The notes beneath the pieces are model-generated. The model was not told the origin of the DNA. It did no database searches and worked only from the letters and a program-made list of their open reading frames with translations. Position numbers and translations under genes: made by a program. Of a stretch of 64,000 bases of DNA, positions 45,941-55,810 are shown one piece after another. The DNA comes from Phenylobacterium sp. (lineage in GTDB: Bacteria > Pseudomonadota > Alphaproteobacteria > Caulobacterales > Caulobacteraceae), in NCBI RefSeq assembly GCF_016793285.1, contig NZ_JAEUMO010000064.1, positions 1 through 64,000 of the forward strand, read 5' to 3'. How positions within the stretch are numbered: position 1 is the stretch's first letter; every line of letters begins with the position of its first letter.

Positions 45941-46620
45941 GCGAGCTCCTGCCCGTCGTCTGGCTCACGCTCAAGCTGGCGGGCGTCACCACCGCGATCC
46001 TGCTGGTGATCGCGACGCCGCTGGCGTGGTGGCTGGCGCGCACGCGCGGCGCGGCGGGCCAGATCGTCGGCGCGGTGGTCGCGTTGCCCATCGTGCTGCC
46101 CCCGACGGTGCTGGGCTTCTACCTGCTGATCGCGCTCGGCCCGAACAGCCCGCTGATGGCGCCGCTGCAGGCGCTGGGCGTGCGCACGCTCGCCTTCACC
46201 TTCACCGGCCTCGTCATCGGCTCGCTGGTCTACTCGCTGCCGTTCGCGGTGCAGCCGCTCCGCAACGCCTTTGCGGCGGTGGGCGACGACAACATCGACG
46301 CGGCCGCCACCCTGGGCGCCAGCGGCCTGCAGACGTTCTTCCGCGTCGTCCTGCCGCTCTCTGCGCCGGGCTACGCGGTCGGCGCGATCCTGACCTTCGC
46401 CCACACGATCGGCGAGTTCGGGGTGGTGCTGATGATCGGCGGCGCGATCCCGGGCGTCACCAACGTGCTCTCCATCGAGATCTTCAAGTCGGTCGAGGCC
46501 CTGGAATGGGGGCGCGCCCACGTACTGGCGGCGCTGCTCACCGCGTTCGGCTTTGCGGTGGTCCTGGGCCTGCTGCGGCTGGAGCATCGGTTCTCGGTGG
46601 CGCCACTCAACGAGCGGTAG
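45937..46620 (+). CDS. modB: Molybdate ABC transporter permease
   Basis: 227 aa from GTG 45937, overlapping the modA stop (GTGA). Five hydrophobic helices; [20 protein letters not shown] and the EAA-loop [29 protein letters not shown], then [17 protein letters not shown], match ModB closely. Inner membrane channel. The expected ATPase gene modC does not follow. Confidence 0.93.
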   Translation: MSELLPVVWLTLKLAGVTTAILLVIATPLAWWLARTRGAAGQIVGAVVALPIVLPPTVLGFYLLIALGPNSPLMAPLQALGVRTLAFTFTGLVIGSLVYSLPFAVQPLRNAFAAVGDDNIDAAATLGASGLQTFFRVVLPLSAPGYAVGAILTFAHTIGEFGVVLMIGGAIPGVTNVLSIEIFKSVEALEWGRAHVLAALLTAFGFAVVLGLLRLEHRFSVAPLNER

Positions 46621-46731
46621 ACTGCGGCTTCGCCGCGCTGCGATGAAATTCGGGCGATTCCGCGGCGGTGCGCCGCAGCACACCTCGCGCGCGACGCGAA
46701 CGCGCACACCGCTCTTTAAGCCTTGAAATGA

Positions 46732-47913
<1,182 letters not shown>

Positions 47914-47954
47914 ATTCACTGCGCGTCGGGGGGCGCTTAGGGGCGACTGTCTAG

Positions 47955-49073
47955 ATGTCCTTGAGGGACAACCCGCTCGGCGAACTCAGGGTCCCGCTCA
48001 CGTGGACCGCGGGGATCGTGTTCGTGGTCGTGCTGATCGCGTCCGTCGCGATCCTGCTCTCCGACCGGCGCGAGGCGTTCGACACCGACGAGTACGGCAA
48101 CCCGCGGACCATGACCGACAAGGTGATGGCGCCGGTGGGCGACGCGCTCTCCACGCCGGGCCGGCTGACGGGGCAGGGCGTCGAGGGCGTTCGCGGCTAC
48201 TTCTTCGCCGTCTCCGAGAACCGCCGCCTTAAGGCCGAGTTGGAGAACGCCCGCCAGTGGCGCGACGTGGCGATCGCGCTGCGCGACACCAACGAGCGCT
48301 ACCGCCAGATCCTGGGCCTGAAGACGGACCCGCCGATCCCGATGGCGACGGCGCGCATCGTCACCGACAGCCGCGGTCCCTTCGCCAACTCGCGCCTGGC
48401 CAACGTCGGCCGCGAGGCCGGCGTGCATCCCGGCAACCCGGTGATGAGCGAGAACGGACTGGTCGGGCGCGTGGTCGGGGTGACGGACGGCGCGAGCCGC
48501 GTGCTGATGCTGACCGACGTGGCCTCGCGCACGCCGGTGATGATCGACCGCACCAATGCGCGGGCCATCCTGACCGGCGACGGCGGCCCCAACCCCAAGC
48601 TCGACTACCTGCGCGGCGTGAACGCGGTGAAGAGCGGCGACCGCGTGCTGACCTCCGGCGACGGCGGCGTCTTCCCGCGCGGCCTGCCGGTGGGCGTGGC
48701 GGTGAAGGGGCTCGACGGCCGCTGGCGTGTGGTGCTGGCCTCGGACAAGGCCGCGGTCGACTATGTCCGCATCCTGCTCTTCGAGGACTTCACGCAGATC
48801 GTGAACCGCGCCGCGCTCGACAAGGCGCAGGTGCCGCCGCCCACGCCCGGGGCCTCGACGCTGCCGCCGCCGGCGCCGCCCGCGCCGAAGCTCCAGGCGC
48901 CCGCCGCCGCGACGTCGGCCCCCCCGCCGCCGGCCGCCGCGACGTCGACCCCGCCGCCCAGGACGGCGACGCCGCCCGCGAAGGCCGCGGCGACGCCGGC
49001 GCCGAAGGCTCCGGTCGCGAAGGCTCCGGCCACGAAGACGCCGGCGCCCAAGGCCAGGGCGGAACCCGAATGA
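47955..49073 (+). CDS. mreC: Rod-shape protein MreC
   Basis: 372 aa. One N-terminal membrane helix (about 17-36), a periplasmic coiled coil (VSENRRLKAELENARQWRDV), and the MreC beta-barrel core (ARIVTDSRGPFANSRLANVGREAGV, GLVGRVVGV, LTSGDGGVFPRGLPVGV). A 95-residue Ala/Pro/Lys tail follows, longer than in enteric MreC. Overlaps mreD by four bases (ATGA). Confidence 0.95.
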   Translation: MSLRDNPLGELRVPLTWTAGIVFVVVLIASVAILLSDRREAFDTDEYGNPRTMTDKVMAPVGDALSTPGRLTGQGVEGVRGYFFAVSENRRLKAELENARQWRDVAIALRDTNERYRQILGLKTDPPIPMATARIVTDSRGPFANSRLANVGREAGVHPGNPVMSENGLVGRVVGVTDGASRVLMLTDVASRTPVMIDRTNARAILTGDGGPNPKLDYLRGVNAVKSGDRVLTSGDGGVFPRGLPVGVAVKGLDGRWRVVLASDKAAVDYVRILLFEDFTQIVNRAALDKAQVPPPTPGASTLPPPAPPAPKLQAPAAATSAPPPPAAATSTPPPRTATPPAKAAATPAPKAPVAKAPATKTPAPKARAEPE

Positions 49074-49585
49074 CCGCCGGCGGCGCCCGGCCGCTCGCGC
49101 CCTGGCGCTGGCTGGGGCTGCCGATGCTGGCGGTGATGGCGGCGACGATCCTGTTCGCGCTGCCCATGCGCTTCTACGGCTACGGCCTGCCCGAGCCGAT
49201 CTTCGCCCTGCCGGTGGCCTTCGCCTGGGCGGTGATCCGGCCGTCGATGCTGGGGCCCGTGTGCGTGATGCTGTTGGGCCTCTTCCTCGACCTCTTGTGG
49301 GGCGCGCCGACCGGCTTCTGGGCCGTCTGCTTGCTGCTGCCCTACGGGATCGTCCTGGGCGGCCGCACCATGCTGCAGGGCCAGAGCCAACTGATGATGA
49401 TCATCTGGTACGCCGCCGCCACGATACTGACGATCGGCGCGGGCTACCTGCTCACCATGCTCGACACCCAGAGCTCGCCCGACCCGCTGTCGGTGTTCTG
49501 GCAATTCCTCGCCACGATCGTGCTCTATCCTTTCGCCAACCAGCTCATCGAGCGCTTCGAAGACGCCGACGTGAGGTTCCGCTAG
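49070..49585 (+). CDS. mreD: Rod-shape protein MreD
   Basis: 171 aa from ATG 49070. Five hydrophobic segments; MRFYGYGLPEPIFALPVAFAWAVIRPS and GLFLDLLWGAPTGFWAVCLLLPYGIVL match the MreD pattern (the LGLxxDxxxGxxxG motif). Inner membrane partner of MreC, in order between mreC and the first PBP2 gene. Confidence 0.93.
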   Translation: MTAGGARPLAPWRWLGLPMLAVMAATILFALPMRFYGYGLPEPIFALPVAFAWAVIRPSMLGPVCVMLLGLFLDLLWGAPTGFWAVCLLLPYGIVLGGRTMLQGQSQLMMIIWYAAATILTIGAGYLLTMLDTQSSPDPLSVFWQFLATIVLYPFANQLIERFEDADVRFR

Positions 49586-49589
49586 CCAG

Positions 49590-51548
49590 ATGACGCAGCC
49601 CGCCATCTTCTTCGAGGAAGTGAACGAGCGGCAGGGCGTGTTCCACCGCCGCGCGATCCTGTTGGGCGCCTTCGCGGGCCTTGGCCTGGCCGGCATGGGC
49701 TCGCGGCTCGCCTACCTCCAGCTCCTCGAGACGCGGCGCTACGAGAAGCTCGCCACCTCGAACCAGTTCAACTTCAAGCTCATGCCCGCGCCGCGCGGGC
49801 TGATCGTCGACCGCAACGGCGCGATCCTGGCCGCCAACCGCCCGAACTTCCGGCTGCTGGTCCACCGCGACAAGGACCTCGACACCGAGGCCACGCTGAA
49901 GCACCTGGCCGACTACGTCCCCCTGGACGAGACCCGCCAGCGGCGCCTGCTGAAGGACATCAACGCCGCCCCGAAGCGCGCGCCGGTCCAGGTGATCGAG
50001 GACATGAGCTGGGAGCAGTTCAGCGCGATCAAGCTGCGCGGTCCCGAACTCCCCGGCGTGACGGCCGACATGGGCGAGGTGCGGGTCTATCCGCACGGCG
50101 GGGCGTTCGCCCACGTGATCGGCTATGTGGCCAAAGTGAACAAGGAGGACGTCGACGAGGCCGGTCCCGACCGCGATCCGATCATGCTCCACCCCAGCTT
50201 CCGGGTCGGCAAGCAGGGCGTCGAGAAGGCGCTCGACGTCCCGCTGCGCGGCAAGGCCGGCGCCAAGAAGGTCGAGGTCGACGCCAACGGCCGCGAGGTC
50301 CGCGAGGATCCCGAAGGCGACATCCCCGCCACGCCCGGCGCCGAGGTGCAGCTCACCCTCGACGTCGACGTCCAGAACCGCGCGCTCGACGTGTTCGGCG
50401 AGGAGAGCGGCGGCGCCGTGATGATGGACTGCCGCACCGGCGACATCCTCTGCATGACGTCCGCGCCGTCGTTCGACGCCAACCGCTTCGTGCGCGGCCT
50501 GACGGGGCCCGAGTACCGGTCGCTGACCGCCTACGAGCGCAAGCCGCTGCTCGACAAGTGCCTGTCCGGCCTCTACCCGCCCGGCTCCACCTTCAAGACC
50601 ATGACGGCGCTGGCCATCCTGATGGCCGGGATCGACCCCGACGAGACGGTCGGCTGCGGTGGCGGAATGCACTTCGGCGGCCGCTTCTTCCACTGCCACA
50701 AGCGCGGCGGGCACGGCTCGCAGAACCTGAACGACGCCATCAAGAACTCCTGCGACACCTACTTCTACTCGATGTCGCTGCGCGTCGGTCCCGACCGGAT
50801 CGCCCAGGCGGCCCGCGCCTTCGGCCTGGGCCAGACCTTCGACATCGGCATTCCCGGCCAGAAGAAGGGCATCGTCCCGGACCGCGAGTGGAAGAAGCGC
50901 TACTTCAAGAAGAACAAGGAGATGCAGCCCTGGTGGCCGGGTGAGAACCTGTCCTACGCCATCGGGCAGGGCTATCTGCAGGTGAACGCGCTGCAGCTCG
51001 CGGTGATGACCGCGCGGCTGGCCAACGGGCAGAAGGCGCTGAACCCGCGGCTGATCCGATCGATCGGCGGCCAGGAGCTGGCGCGGGGCTCGGACGTGGC
51101 CGACCTGCCGTTCCCGCGCGAGCACATCGACCGCGTCCGCGCCGGCATGGCGGCGGTGACGGAGGTCGGCGGCACCGCCTGGCGGGCCAGCCAGCTCGGC
51201 CTGGGCGACGTGACCATGGCCGGCAAGACCGGCACGGCGCAGGTGCGCAACTACGACAGCGGCGGCTCGCGCGGGAAGGGTGGGGTCTGGCATCTGCGCG
51301 ACCACGGCCTCTTCGTCGCATTCGCGCCGACCGATGCGCCGCGCTATGCCCTGGCCGTGATCGTGCAGCACGGCATGGGCGGATCGACCGCCGCGGCGCC
51401 GCGGGCCCGCGAGATCATGCGCACCGCGCTGCTCAAGGACCCCGAGATCGTGGCGCGCGTCCAGAAGCCGCTGCCGATGCCCGAACTGACGCCCGACCGG
51501 GAACTCGATATCGTCCCGGAAGTCTCCAACGTCGAGCGGCCGGCCTGA
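49590..51548 (+). CDS. mrdA: Penicillin-binding protein 2, copy A
   Basis: 652 aa transpeptidase of the elongasome. Membrane helix near 28-45, pedestal with GLIVDRNGAILAANRPNFRLL, catalytic domain with Ser333-x-x-Lys (PPGSTFKTM), SCD in KNSCDTYFYSMSL, and KTGTAQ (Lys546). Between the Ser and SCD motifs is a Cys/His-rich segment (VGCGGGMHFGGRFFHCHKRGGHG) that could bind zinc, as in E. coli PBP2. Starts 4 bases after mreD. A full paralogue of identical length follows 5 bases after its stop. Confidence 0.95.
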   Translation: MTQPAIFFEEVNERQGVFHRRAILLGAFAGLGLAGMGSRLAYLQLLETRRYEKLATSNQFNFKLMPAPRGLIVDRNGAILAANRPNFRLLVHRDKDLDTEATLKHLADYVPLDETRQRRLLKDINAAPKRAPVQVIEDMSWEQFSAIKLRGPELPGVTADMGEVRVYPHGGAFAHVIGYVAKVNKEDVDEAGPDRDPIMLHPSFRVGKQGVEKALDVPLRGKAGAKKVEVDANGREVREDPEGDIPATPGAEVQLTLDVDVQNRALDVFGEESGGAVMMDCRTGDILCMTSAPSFDANRFVRGLTGPEYRSLTAYERKPLLDKCLSGLYPPGSTFKTMTALAILMAGIDPDETVGCGGGMHFGGRFFHCHKRGGHGSQNLNDAIKNSCDTYFYSMSLRVGPDRIAQAARAFGLGQTFDIGIPGQKKGIVPDREWKKRYFKKNKEMQPWWPGENLSYAIGQGYLQVNALQLAVMTARLANGQKALNPRLIRSIGGQELARGSDVADLPFPREHIDRVRAGMAAVTEVGGTAWRASQLGLGDVTMAGKTGTAQVRNYDSGGSRGKGGVWHLRDHGLFVAFAPTDAPRYALAVIVQHGMGGSTAAAPRAREIMRTALLKDPEIVARVQKPLPMPELTPDRELDIVPEVSNVERPA

Positions 51549-51553
51549 GCAGG

Positions 51554-53512
51554 ATGACGCAACCCGCCATCTTCTTCGAGGAGGTCAACGAGCGGCAGGG
51601 CGTGTTCCACCGCCGCGCGATCCTCATGGGCGCCTTCGCGGGCCTCGGCGTGGGCGCGCTCGGGGCGCGGCTCGCCTACCTGCAGCTCTTCGAGACCCAG
51701 CGCTACGAGAAGCTGGCGACCTCCAACCAGTTCAACTTCAAGCTCATGCCGGCGCCGCGCGGCATCATCGTCGACCGCAACGGCGCGATCCTGGCGGCCA
51801 ACCGCCCGAACTTCCGGCTGATGGTGGCGCGGGACAAGGGGATGGACCCCGAGGCGACCCTGCACACCCTGGCCGAATACGTGCCCCTCGACGAGGCCCG
51901 CCAGCGGCGGCTGCTGAAGGACATCAATTCCGCGCCCAAACGCGCGCCGGTGCAGGTCATGGAAGACATGAGCTGGGAACAGTTCAGCGCCATCAACGTC
52001 CGCGCGCCCGAGCTGCCGGGCGTCACCGCCGACATGGGCGAGGTGCGGGTCTATCCGCACGGCGGCGCCTTCGCCCATGTGATCGGCTACGTGGCCAAGG
52101 TGAACAAGGAGGACGTGGAGAAGGCCGGGCCGAACCCCGACCCGATCATGCTCCACCCCAGCTTCCGCATCGGCAAGCAGGGGGTCGAAAAGGCCTTCGA
52201 CCTGGCTCTGCGCGGCCGGGCGGGCGCGAAGAAGGTCGAGGTCGACGCCAACGGCCGAGAGGTCCGCGAGGACGCCAAGGGGGACATCCCGGCGACGCCC
52301 GGCAAGGTGATCGAACTCACCCTCGACGCCGACGTGCAGTTGCGCGCCGAGGAGGTGTTCGGCGAGGAGAGCGGCGCGGCCGTGGTCATGGACGTGCGCA
52401 ACGGCGACCTCCTCTGCCTGTTCTCGGGCCCGAGCTTCGACGCCAACCGCTTCGTCCGCGGCCTGACCGGCGTCGAGTATCGCGGGCTCGCGCAGTACGA
52501 CCACAAGCCGCTGTTCAACAAGGCGCTGACGGCGACCTATCCGCCGGGCTCGACCTTCAAGACCATGGTGGCGCTGTCGGCCCTCGAGCATGGCTACGAC
52601 CCCAAGACGGTCCACGTCTGCACGGGCCACTGGTATTTCGGGCGGATGTGGAAGTGCGACGCCGTCCACGGCGCGCAGGACCTGCACCACGCGGTCGCCA
52701 CCTCGTGCGACATCTATTTCTACCAGACCGCCCTGTGGCTCGGCCCCGACCGCATCGCCGAGACGGCGCGCAAGTTCGGCCTGGGCGAGATCTTCGACAT
52801 CGGCATCCCGGGCCAGAAGAAGGGCCTGGTGCCCGACACCGCCTACAAGAAGCGCCGCTTCCCCAAGGACCCGAAATGGCACCCCGGCGAGACGCCGAGC
52901 ATGGGCATCGGCCAGGGCTACACCAACCTGAACCCGCTGCAGCTCTGCGTGATGACCGCGCGCATCGCCAACGGCCAGAAGTCGCTGCACCCGCGGCTGA
53001 TCCGCTCCATCGGCGGCGTCGAGCAGAAGTCGGGCGCGGCCTGGGGCGACCTGCCGGTCAACAAGGACAACCTCCACTTCGTGCGCGAGGCCATGGCCGC
53101 CGTGACCACCATCGGCACCGCCGCCCGCGTGGCCGACCTGGGGCTGGGCGACGTCAAGATGGCCGGCAAGACGGGAACGGCGCAGGCCTACTCCTATGGC
53201 TCCGGCCGCGGCGTCCATGGGACGGCCGGCGCGTGGAAGCTGCGCGACCACGCCTGGTTCGTGGCCTTCGCCCCCTATGACGCCCCGCGCTATGCGATCA
53301 GCGTGCTGGTGGAGCACGGCGGCTTCGGCGCGGCGGCGGCGGCGCCGCGTGCGCGGGAGATCATGCGCACGGTCCTGCTGAAGGACCCCGAGGTCATGAA
53401 GCGCGTCGTGCGGCCCGCGCCGATGCCCGACCTCCCGCCCGAGATGCAGAACCAGCCCGACGCGGCCGACGGGATCGTCACCGCCCACGCGCCGACAGGA
53501 AAGCCCGCATGA
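51554..53512 (+). CDS. mrdA: Penicillin-binding protein 2, copy B (tandem paralogue)
   Basis: 652 aa, the same length as copy A, with nearly identical N-terminal 30 residues and the catalytic Ser at the same position (PPGSTFKTM, Ser333). SCDIYFY and KTGTAQ (Lys539) are intact, so it looks active. It diverges in the Cys/His segment (VCTGHWYFGRMWKCDAVHG), in the loop after GLVPD, around the KTGTAQ region and at the C terminus. Overlaps rodA by four bases (ATGA), the usual PBP2-rodA linkage, so copy B may be the ancestral RodA partner. Confidence 0.94.
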   Translation: MTQPAIFFEEVNERQGVFHRRAILMGAFAGLGVGALGARLAYLQLFETQRYEKLATSNQFNFKLMPAPRGIIVDRNGAILAANRPNFRLMVARDKGMDPEATLHTLAEYVPLDEARQRRLLKDINSAPKRAPVQVMEDMSWEQFSAINVRAPELPGVTADMGEVRVYPHGGAFAHVIGYVAKVNKEDVEKAGPNPDPIMLHPSFRIGKQGVEKAFDLALRGRAGAKKVEVDANGREVREDAKGDIPATPGKVIELTLDADVQLRAEEVFGEESGAAVVMDVRNGDLLCLFSGPSFDANRFVRGLTGVEYRGLAQYDHKPLFNKALTATYPPGSTFKTMVALSALEHGYDPKTVHVCTGHWYFGRMWKCDAVHGAQDLHHAVATSCDIYFYQTALWLGPDRIAETARKFGLGEIFDIGIPGQKKGLVPDTAYKKRRFPKDPKWHPGETPSMGIGQGYTNLNPLQLCVMTARIANGQKSLHPRLIRSIGGVEQKSGAAWGDLPVNKDNLHFVREAMAAVTTIGTAARVADLGLGDVKMAGKTGTAQAYSYGSGRGVHGTAGAWKLRDHAWFVAFAPYDAPRYAISVLVEHGGFGAAAAAPRAREIMRTVLLKDPEVMKRVVRPAPMPDLPPEMQNQPDAADGIVTAHAPTGKPA

Positions 53513-54663
53513 CCGTCTCGGCCCTCACGCGCCCCGGCGAACGCGACCGCCTGATCGTCAAGCTCAGCGAGATCGACTGGCTGTTCGTGCTCGTGCTCAG
53601 CCTGATCGCCGGCGCCGGCGCCCTGATGCTGTTCTCGATGGCGGGCTCGTCGTGGATGCCGTGGGCCGCGGCGCACCTCGGCCGCTTCACGCTGCTGCTG
53701 CTGGTGATGATCGTGCTGGCGGTGATCGACCTTCGGGTCTGGTTCGCCATCGCCTATCCGCTCTACGGCCTGGGCCTGCTGCTGCTGATCGCCGTGGAGG
53801 CGGTGGGCGACGTGCGCCTGGGCGCCCAGCGGTGGCTCGCCATCGGCTCGTTCAGCTTCCAGCCGTCCGAGGTCATGAAGCTGGGCATCGTGCTGGCGCT
53901 CGCGCGCCTCTACCACGGCGTCCCGGCCCAGCGGGCGCGGCTCTCGTGGTGGCTGTTCGTCCCGGCGACGATGATCGCGCTGCCCGTGCTGCTGGTGGCC
54001 CACCAGCCCGACCTCGGCACCGCCATGCTGATCGCGCTCACCGGCGCGGCGATCGTTGTGCTGGCCGGCCTGTCCTGGCGGCTGATCGCGATCTTCTCGG
54101 CGACCGCCATCGCCGCCGTGGTGCCGATGATCACCTTCGTGCTGCACGACTATCAGCGCGAGCGGATCTTCACCTTCCTGAACCCCGAGAGCGACCCCTC
54201 CGGTTCGGGCTACCACATCCTGCAGTCGATGATCGCGCTCGGCTCCGGCGGCTTGCTCGGCAAGGGCTATGGCCTCGGATCCCAGAGCCAGCTCAACTTC
54301 CTGCCCGAGAAACAGACCGACTTCGCCTTCGCCGCGCTGGCCGAGGAGTTCGGCTTCCTGGGCTGCGTCTCGATCCTGGCGCTCTACGCCGCGGTGATCT
54401 TCATGGCGCTGCGCACAGCCTACCTCAGCCACAGCCACTTCGGCCGCCTGGCGGCCTCGGGCGCCACCGCCACCTTCACGCTCTACGTGCTCATCAACGG
54501 CGCGATGGTGATGGGTCTGGCCCCGGTGGTCGGCGTGCCGATGCCGCTGCTCAGCTACGGCGGCACGGTCATGGTGACGGTGATGGCGGGCTTCGGCCTC
54601 GTCCAGTGCGTCCGCGTCCACCGCTACGCCGAAGTCACCAGCGGCAAGGGCAGCTTCGTGTGA
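53509..54663 (+). CDS. rodA: Rod-shape peptidoglycan glycosyltransferase RodA
   Basis: 384 aa SEDS protein with about ten membrane helices. GAQRWLAIGSFSFQPSEVMKL, HQPDLGTAMLI, the long extracytoplasmic loop with FLNPESDPSGSGYHILQSMIALGSGG and FLPEKQTDFAFAALAEEFGF, and PLLSYGGTVMVT are hallmark SEDS motifs (including the catalytic Asp of EKQTDFAFA region). Polymerises glycan strands together with a PBP2. Last gene of the mre operon. Confidence 0.96.
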   Translation: MTVSALTRPGERDRLIVKLSEIDWLFVLVLSLIAGAGALMLFSMAGSSWMPWAAAHLGRFTLLLLVMIVLAVIDLRVWFAIAYPLYGLGLLLLIAVEAVGDVRLGAQRWLAIGSFSFQPSEVMKLGIVLALARLYHGVPAQRARLSWWLFVPATMIALPVLLVAHQPDLGTAMLIALTGAAIVVLAGLSWRLIAIFSATAIAAVVPMITFVLHDYQRERIFTFLNPESDPSGSGYHILQSMIALGSGGLLGKGYGLGSQSQLNFLPEKQTDFAFAALAEEFGFLGCVSILALYAAVIFMALRTAYLSHSHFGRLAASGATATFTLYVLINGAMVMGLAPVVGVPMPLLSYGGTVMVTVMAGFGLVQCVRVHRYAEVTSGKGSFV

Positions 54664-54669
54664 TTTGAC

Positions 54670-54698
54670 GCGCATCACGCATCTGATGCATGATGCGC
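54670..54698. promoter_or_regulatory. Palindromic operator of vapBC
   Basis: GCGCATCA (54670-54677) pairs with TGATGCGC (54691-54698), and GCATC (54679-54683) with GATGC (54685-54689): a 29-bp near-perfect palindrome centred on 54684 with a single mismatched pair. It lies just after a -35-like TTGACG (54665-54670) and one base before the vapB ATG, as expected for autoregulation by VapB. Confidence 0.75.
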
Positions 54699-54699
54699 C

Positions 54700-54930
54700 A
54701 TGCGCACGACGCTTTCGATAGATGACGACGTCCTGGAGGCCGCCCGTTTCATGGCGGAGGTCCAGAAGCGATCCCTGGGCGAGGTCGTGTCCGATCTGGT
54801 GCGTCGGGCCCTGGATCCACCGGCAGACCCCACACCGCACTATCGAAACGGCATTCTGCTCCTGCCTCGACGGGACGGGCCTCCGACGACTCTCGAAATG
54901 ATCAGGCAGATCGACGAAGAGACGCCGTGA
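54700..54930 (+). CDS. vapB: VapB-type antitoxin
   Basis: 76 aa. MRTTLSIDDDVLEAARFMAEVQKRSLGEVVSDLVRRAL is a ribbon-helix-helix DNA-binding domain; the C-terminal half (GILLLPRRDGPPTTLEMIRQIDEE) is the toxin-neutralising tail. Overlaps vapC by four bases (GTGA). Very short or no 5' leader is possible given the operator position. Confidence 0.88.
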   Translation: MRTTLSIDDDVLEAARFMAEVQKRSLGEVVSDLVRRALDPPADPTPHYRNGILLLPRRDGPPTTLEMIRQIDEETP

Positions 54931-55358
54931 TCCACCTGCTGGACGTCAGCGTGCTGATCGCGTTGCTCGACACGCGGCATGTCCAGCATGAAAACGCGCA
55001 CCGGTGGTTCGCGGAGAGGGGGCGTCGAGGCTTTGCGACGTGCCCGATCGTTGAGAATGGGGCGCTCAGGATACTCGGTAATCCGCGCTATGCGGGGTCG
55101 CCGGGATCTCCTGCGGCGGTCATTCCGTCTCTGAATTCGCTCCGTGCGATCGGGGACCACAGTTTCTGGCCCGACGAGCTCAGCCTGCTCGACAGCCCAC
55201 ATGTCGACGCGGCCAAACTCGGCGCCGCTGGACAGGTGACGGACACCTATCTGCTGGCCCTGGCCGTTTCACGGGGCGGGCGCCTTGCTACACTTGATCG
55301 AAAGCTCGGAACGGGCGCGGTGGTCGGCGGCGCTGCCGCACTGGACGTCATCGCCTAG
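54927..55358 (+). CDS. vapC: VapC toxin, PIN-domain ribonuclease
   Basis: 143 aa from GTG 54927. PIN-domain acidic residues: Asp6 (LLDVSVLIALLD), Glu in CPIVENGALRIL, Asp in VTDTYLLALAVSRGGRLATLDRKLG (two). VapC toxins cut tRNA or rRNA; the target here is unknown. Intact, with its antitoxin, downstream of rodA. Confidence 0.9.
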   Translation: MIHLLDVSVLIALLDTRHVQHENAHRWFAERGRRGFATCPIVENGALRILGNPRYAGSPGSPAAVIPSLNSLRAIGDHSFWPDELSLLDSPHVDAAKLGAAGQVTDTYLLALAVSRGGRLATLDRKLGTGAVVGGAAALDVIA

Positions 55359-55422
55359 AACATTCGGCTTACCGACCCCGGATCTACCAAGCGCCGAATG
55401 CCCTGGCGGCGGGTGCGCCGGC

Positions 55423-55806
55423 TCAGAAGGGTTCGAAGCAGTCGTAGTTGCGTTGGCGGCGGATCTTGTCGCCCTTGAACTCGAAGAAGACGGCGAAGCG
55501 GGCCTTCATGGCGTCGCCGGGCTTCAGCGTGCGGAGCGGCACGGCGAGCACGCCGCGCCACAGCACCTCGCAGGCGACCGTATCGCCCGCTTCGACCAGG
55601 GTGACGATCTCGTAGCTCTCGGAGCTGAGCACGCCCCGGCCCCGGACGTCGGCCGCGCGCAGGTCGGCCACGGTGCGCCGCGCGCCGGCCGGGACCAGCG
55701 CGTTCGGGAACTCCTCCTGCACCGCGTCGTCGGCGAAGAAGGCGAGCGAGTCCGCCCGACCCTCGATGGCCTTGAGATAGGCGCGAACGATTGCGGCGCG
55801 GCTCAT
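55423..55806 (-). CDS. SnoaL/NTF2-like protein
   Basis: 127 aa, no signal peptide. IVRAYLKAIEGRADSLAFFADDAVQEEFPNAL, VTLVEAGDTVACEVLWRG and FAVFFEFKGDKIRRQRNYDCFEPF are typical of the SnoaL-like polyketide-cyclase/ketosteroid-isomerase fold group. Starts 4 bases after the iminopeptidase stop on the same strand. Function unknown. Confidence 0.8.
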   Translation of the reverse strand: MSRAAIVRAYLKAIEGRADSLAFFADDAVQEEFPNALVPAGARRTVADLRAADVRGRGVLSSESYEIVTLVEAGDTVACEVLWRGVLAVPLRTLKPGDAMKARFAVFFEFKGDKIRRQRNYDCFEPF

Positions 55807-55810
55807 CCGC

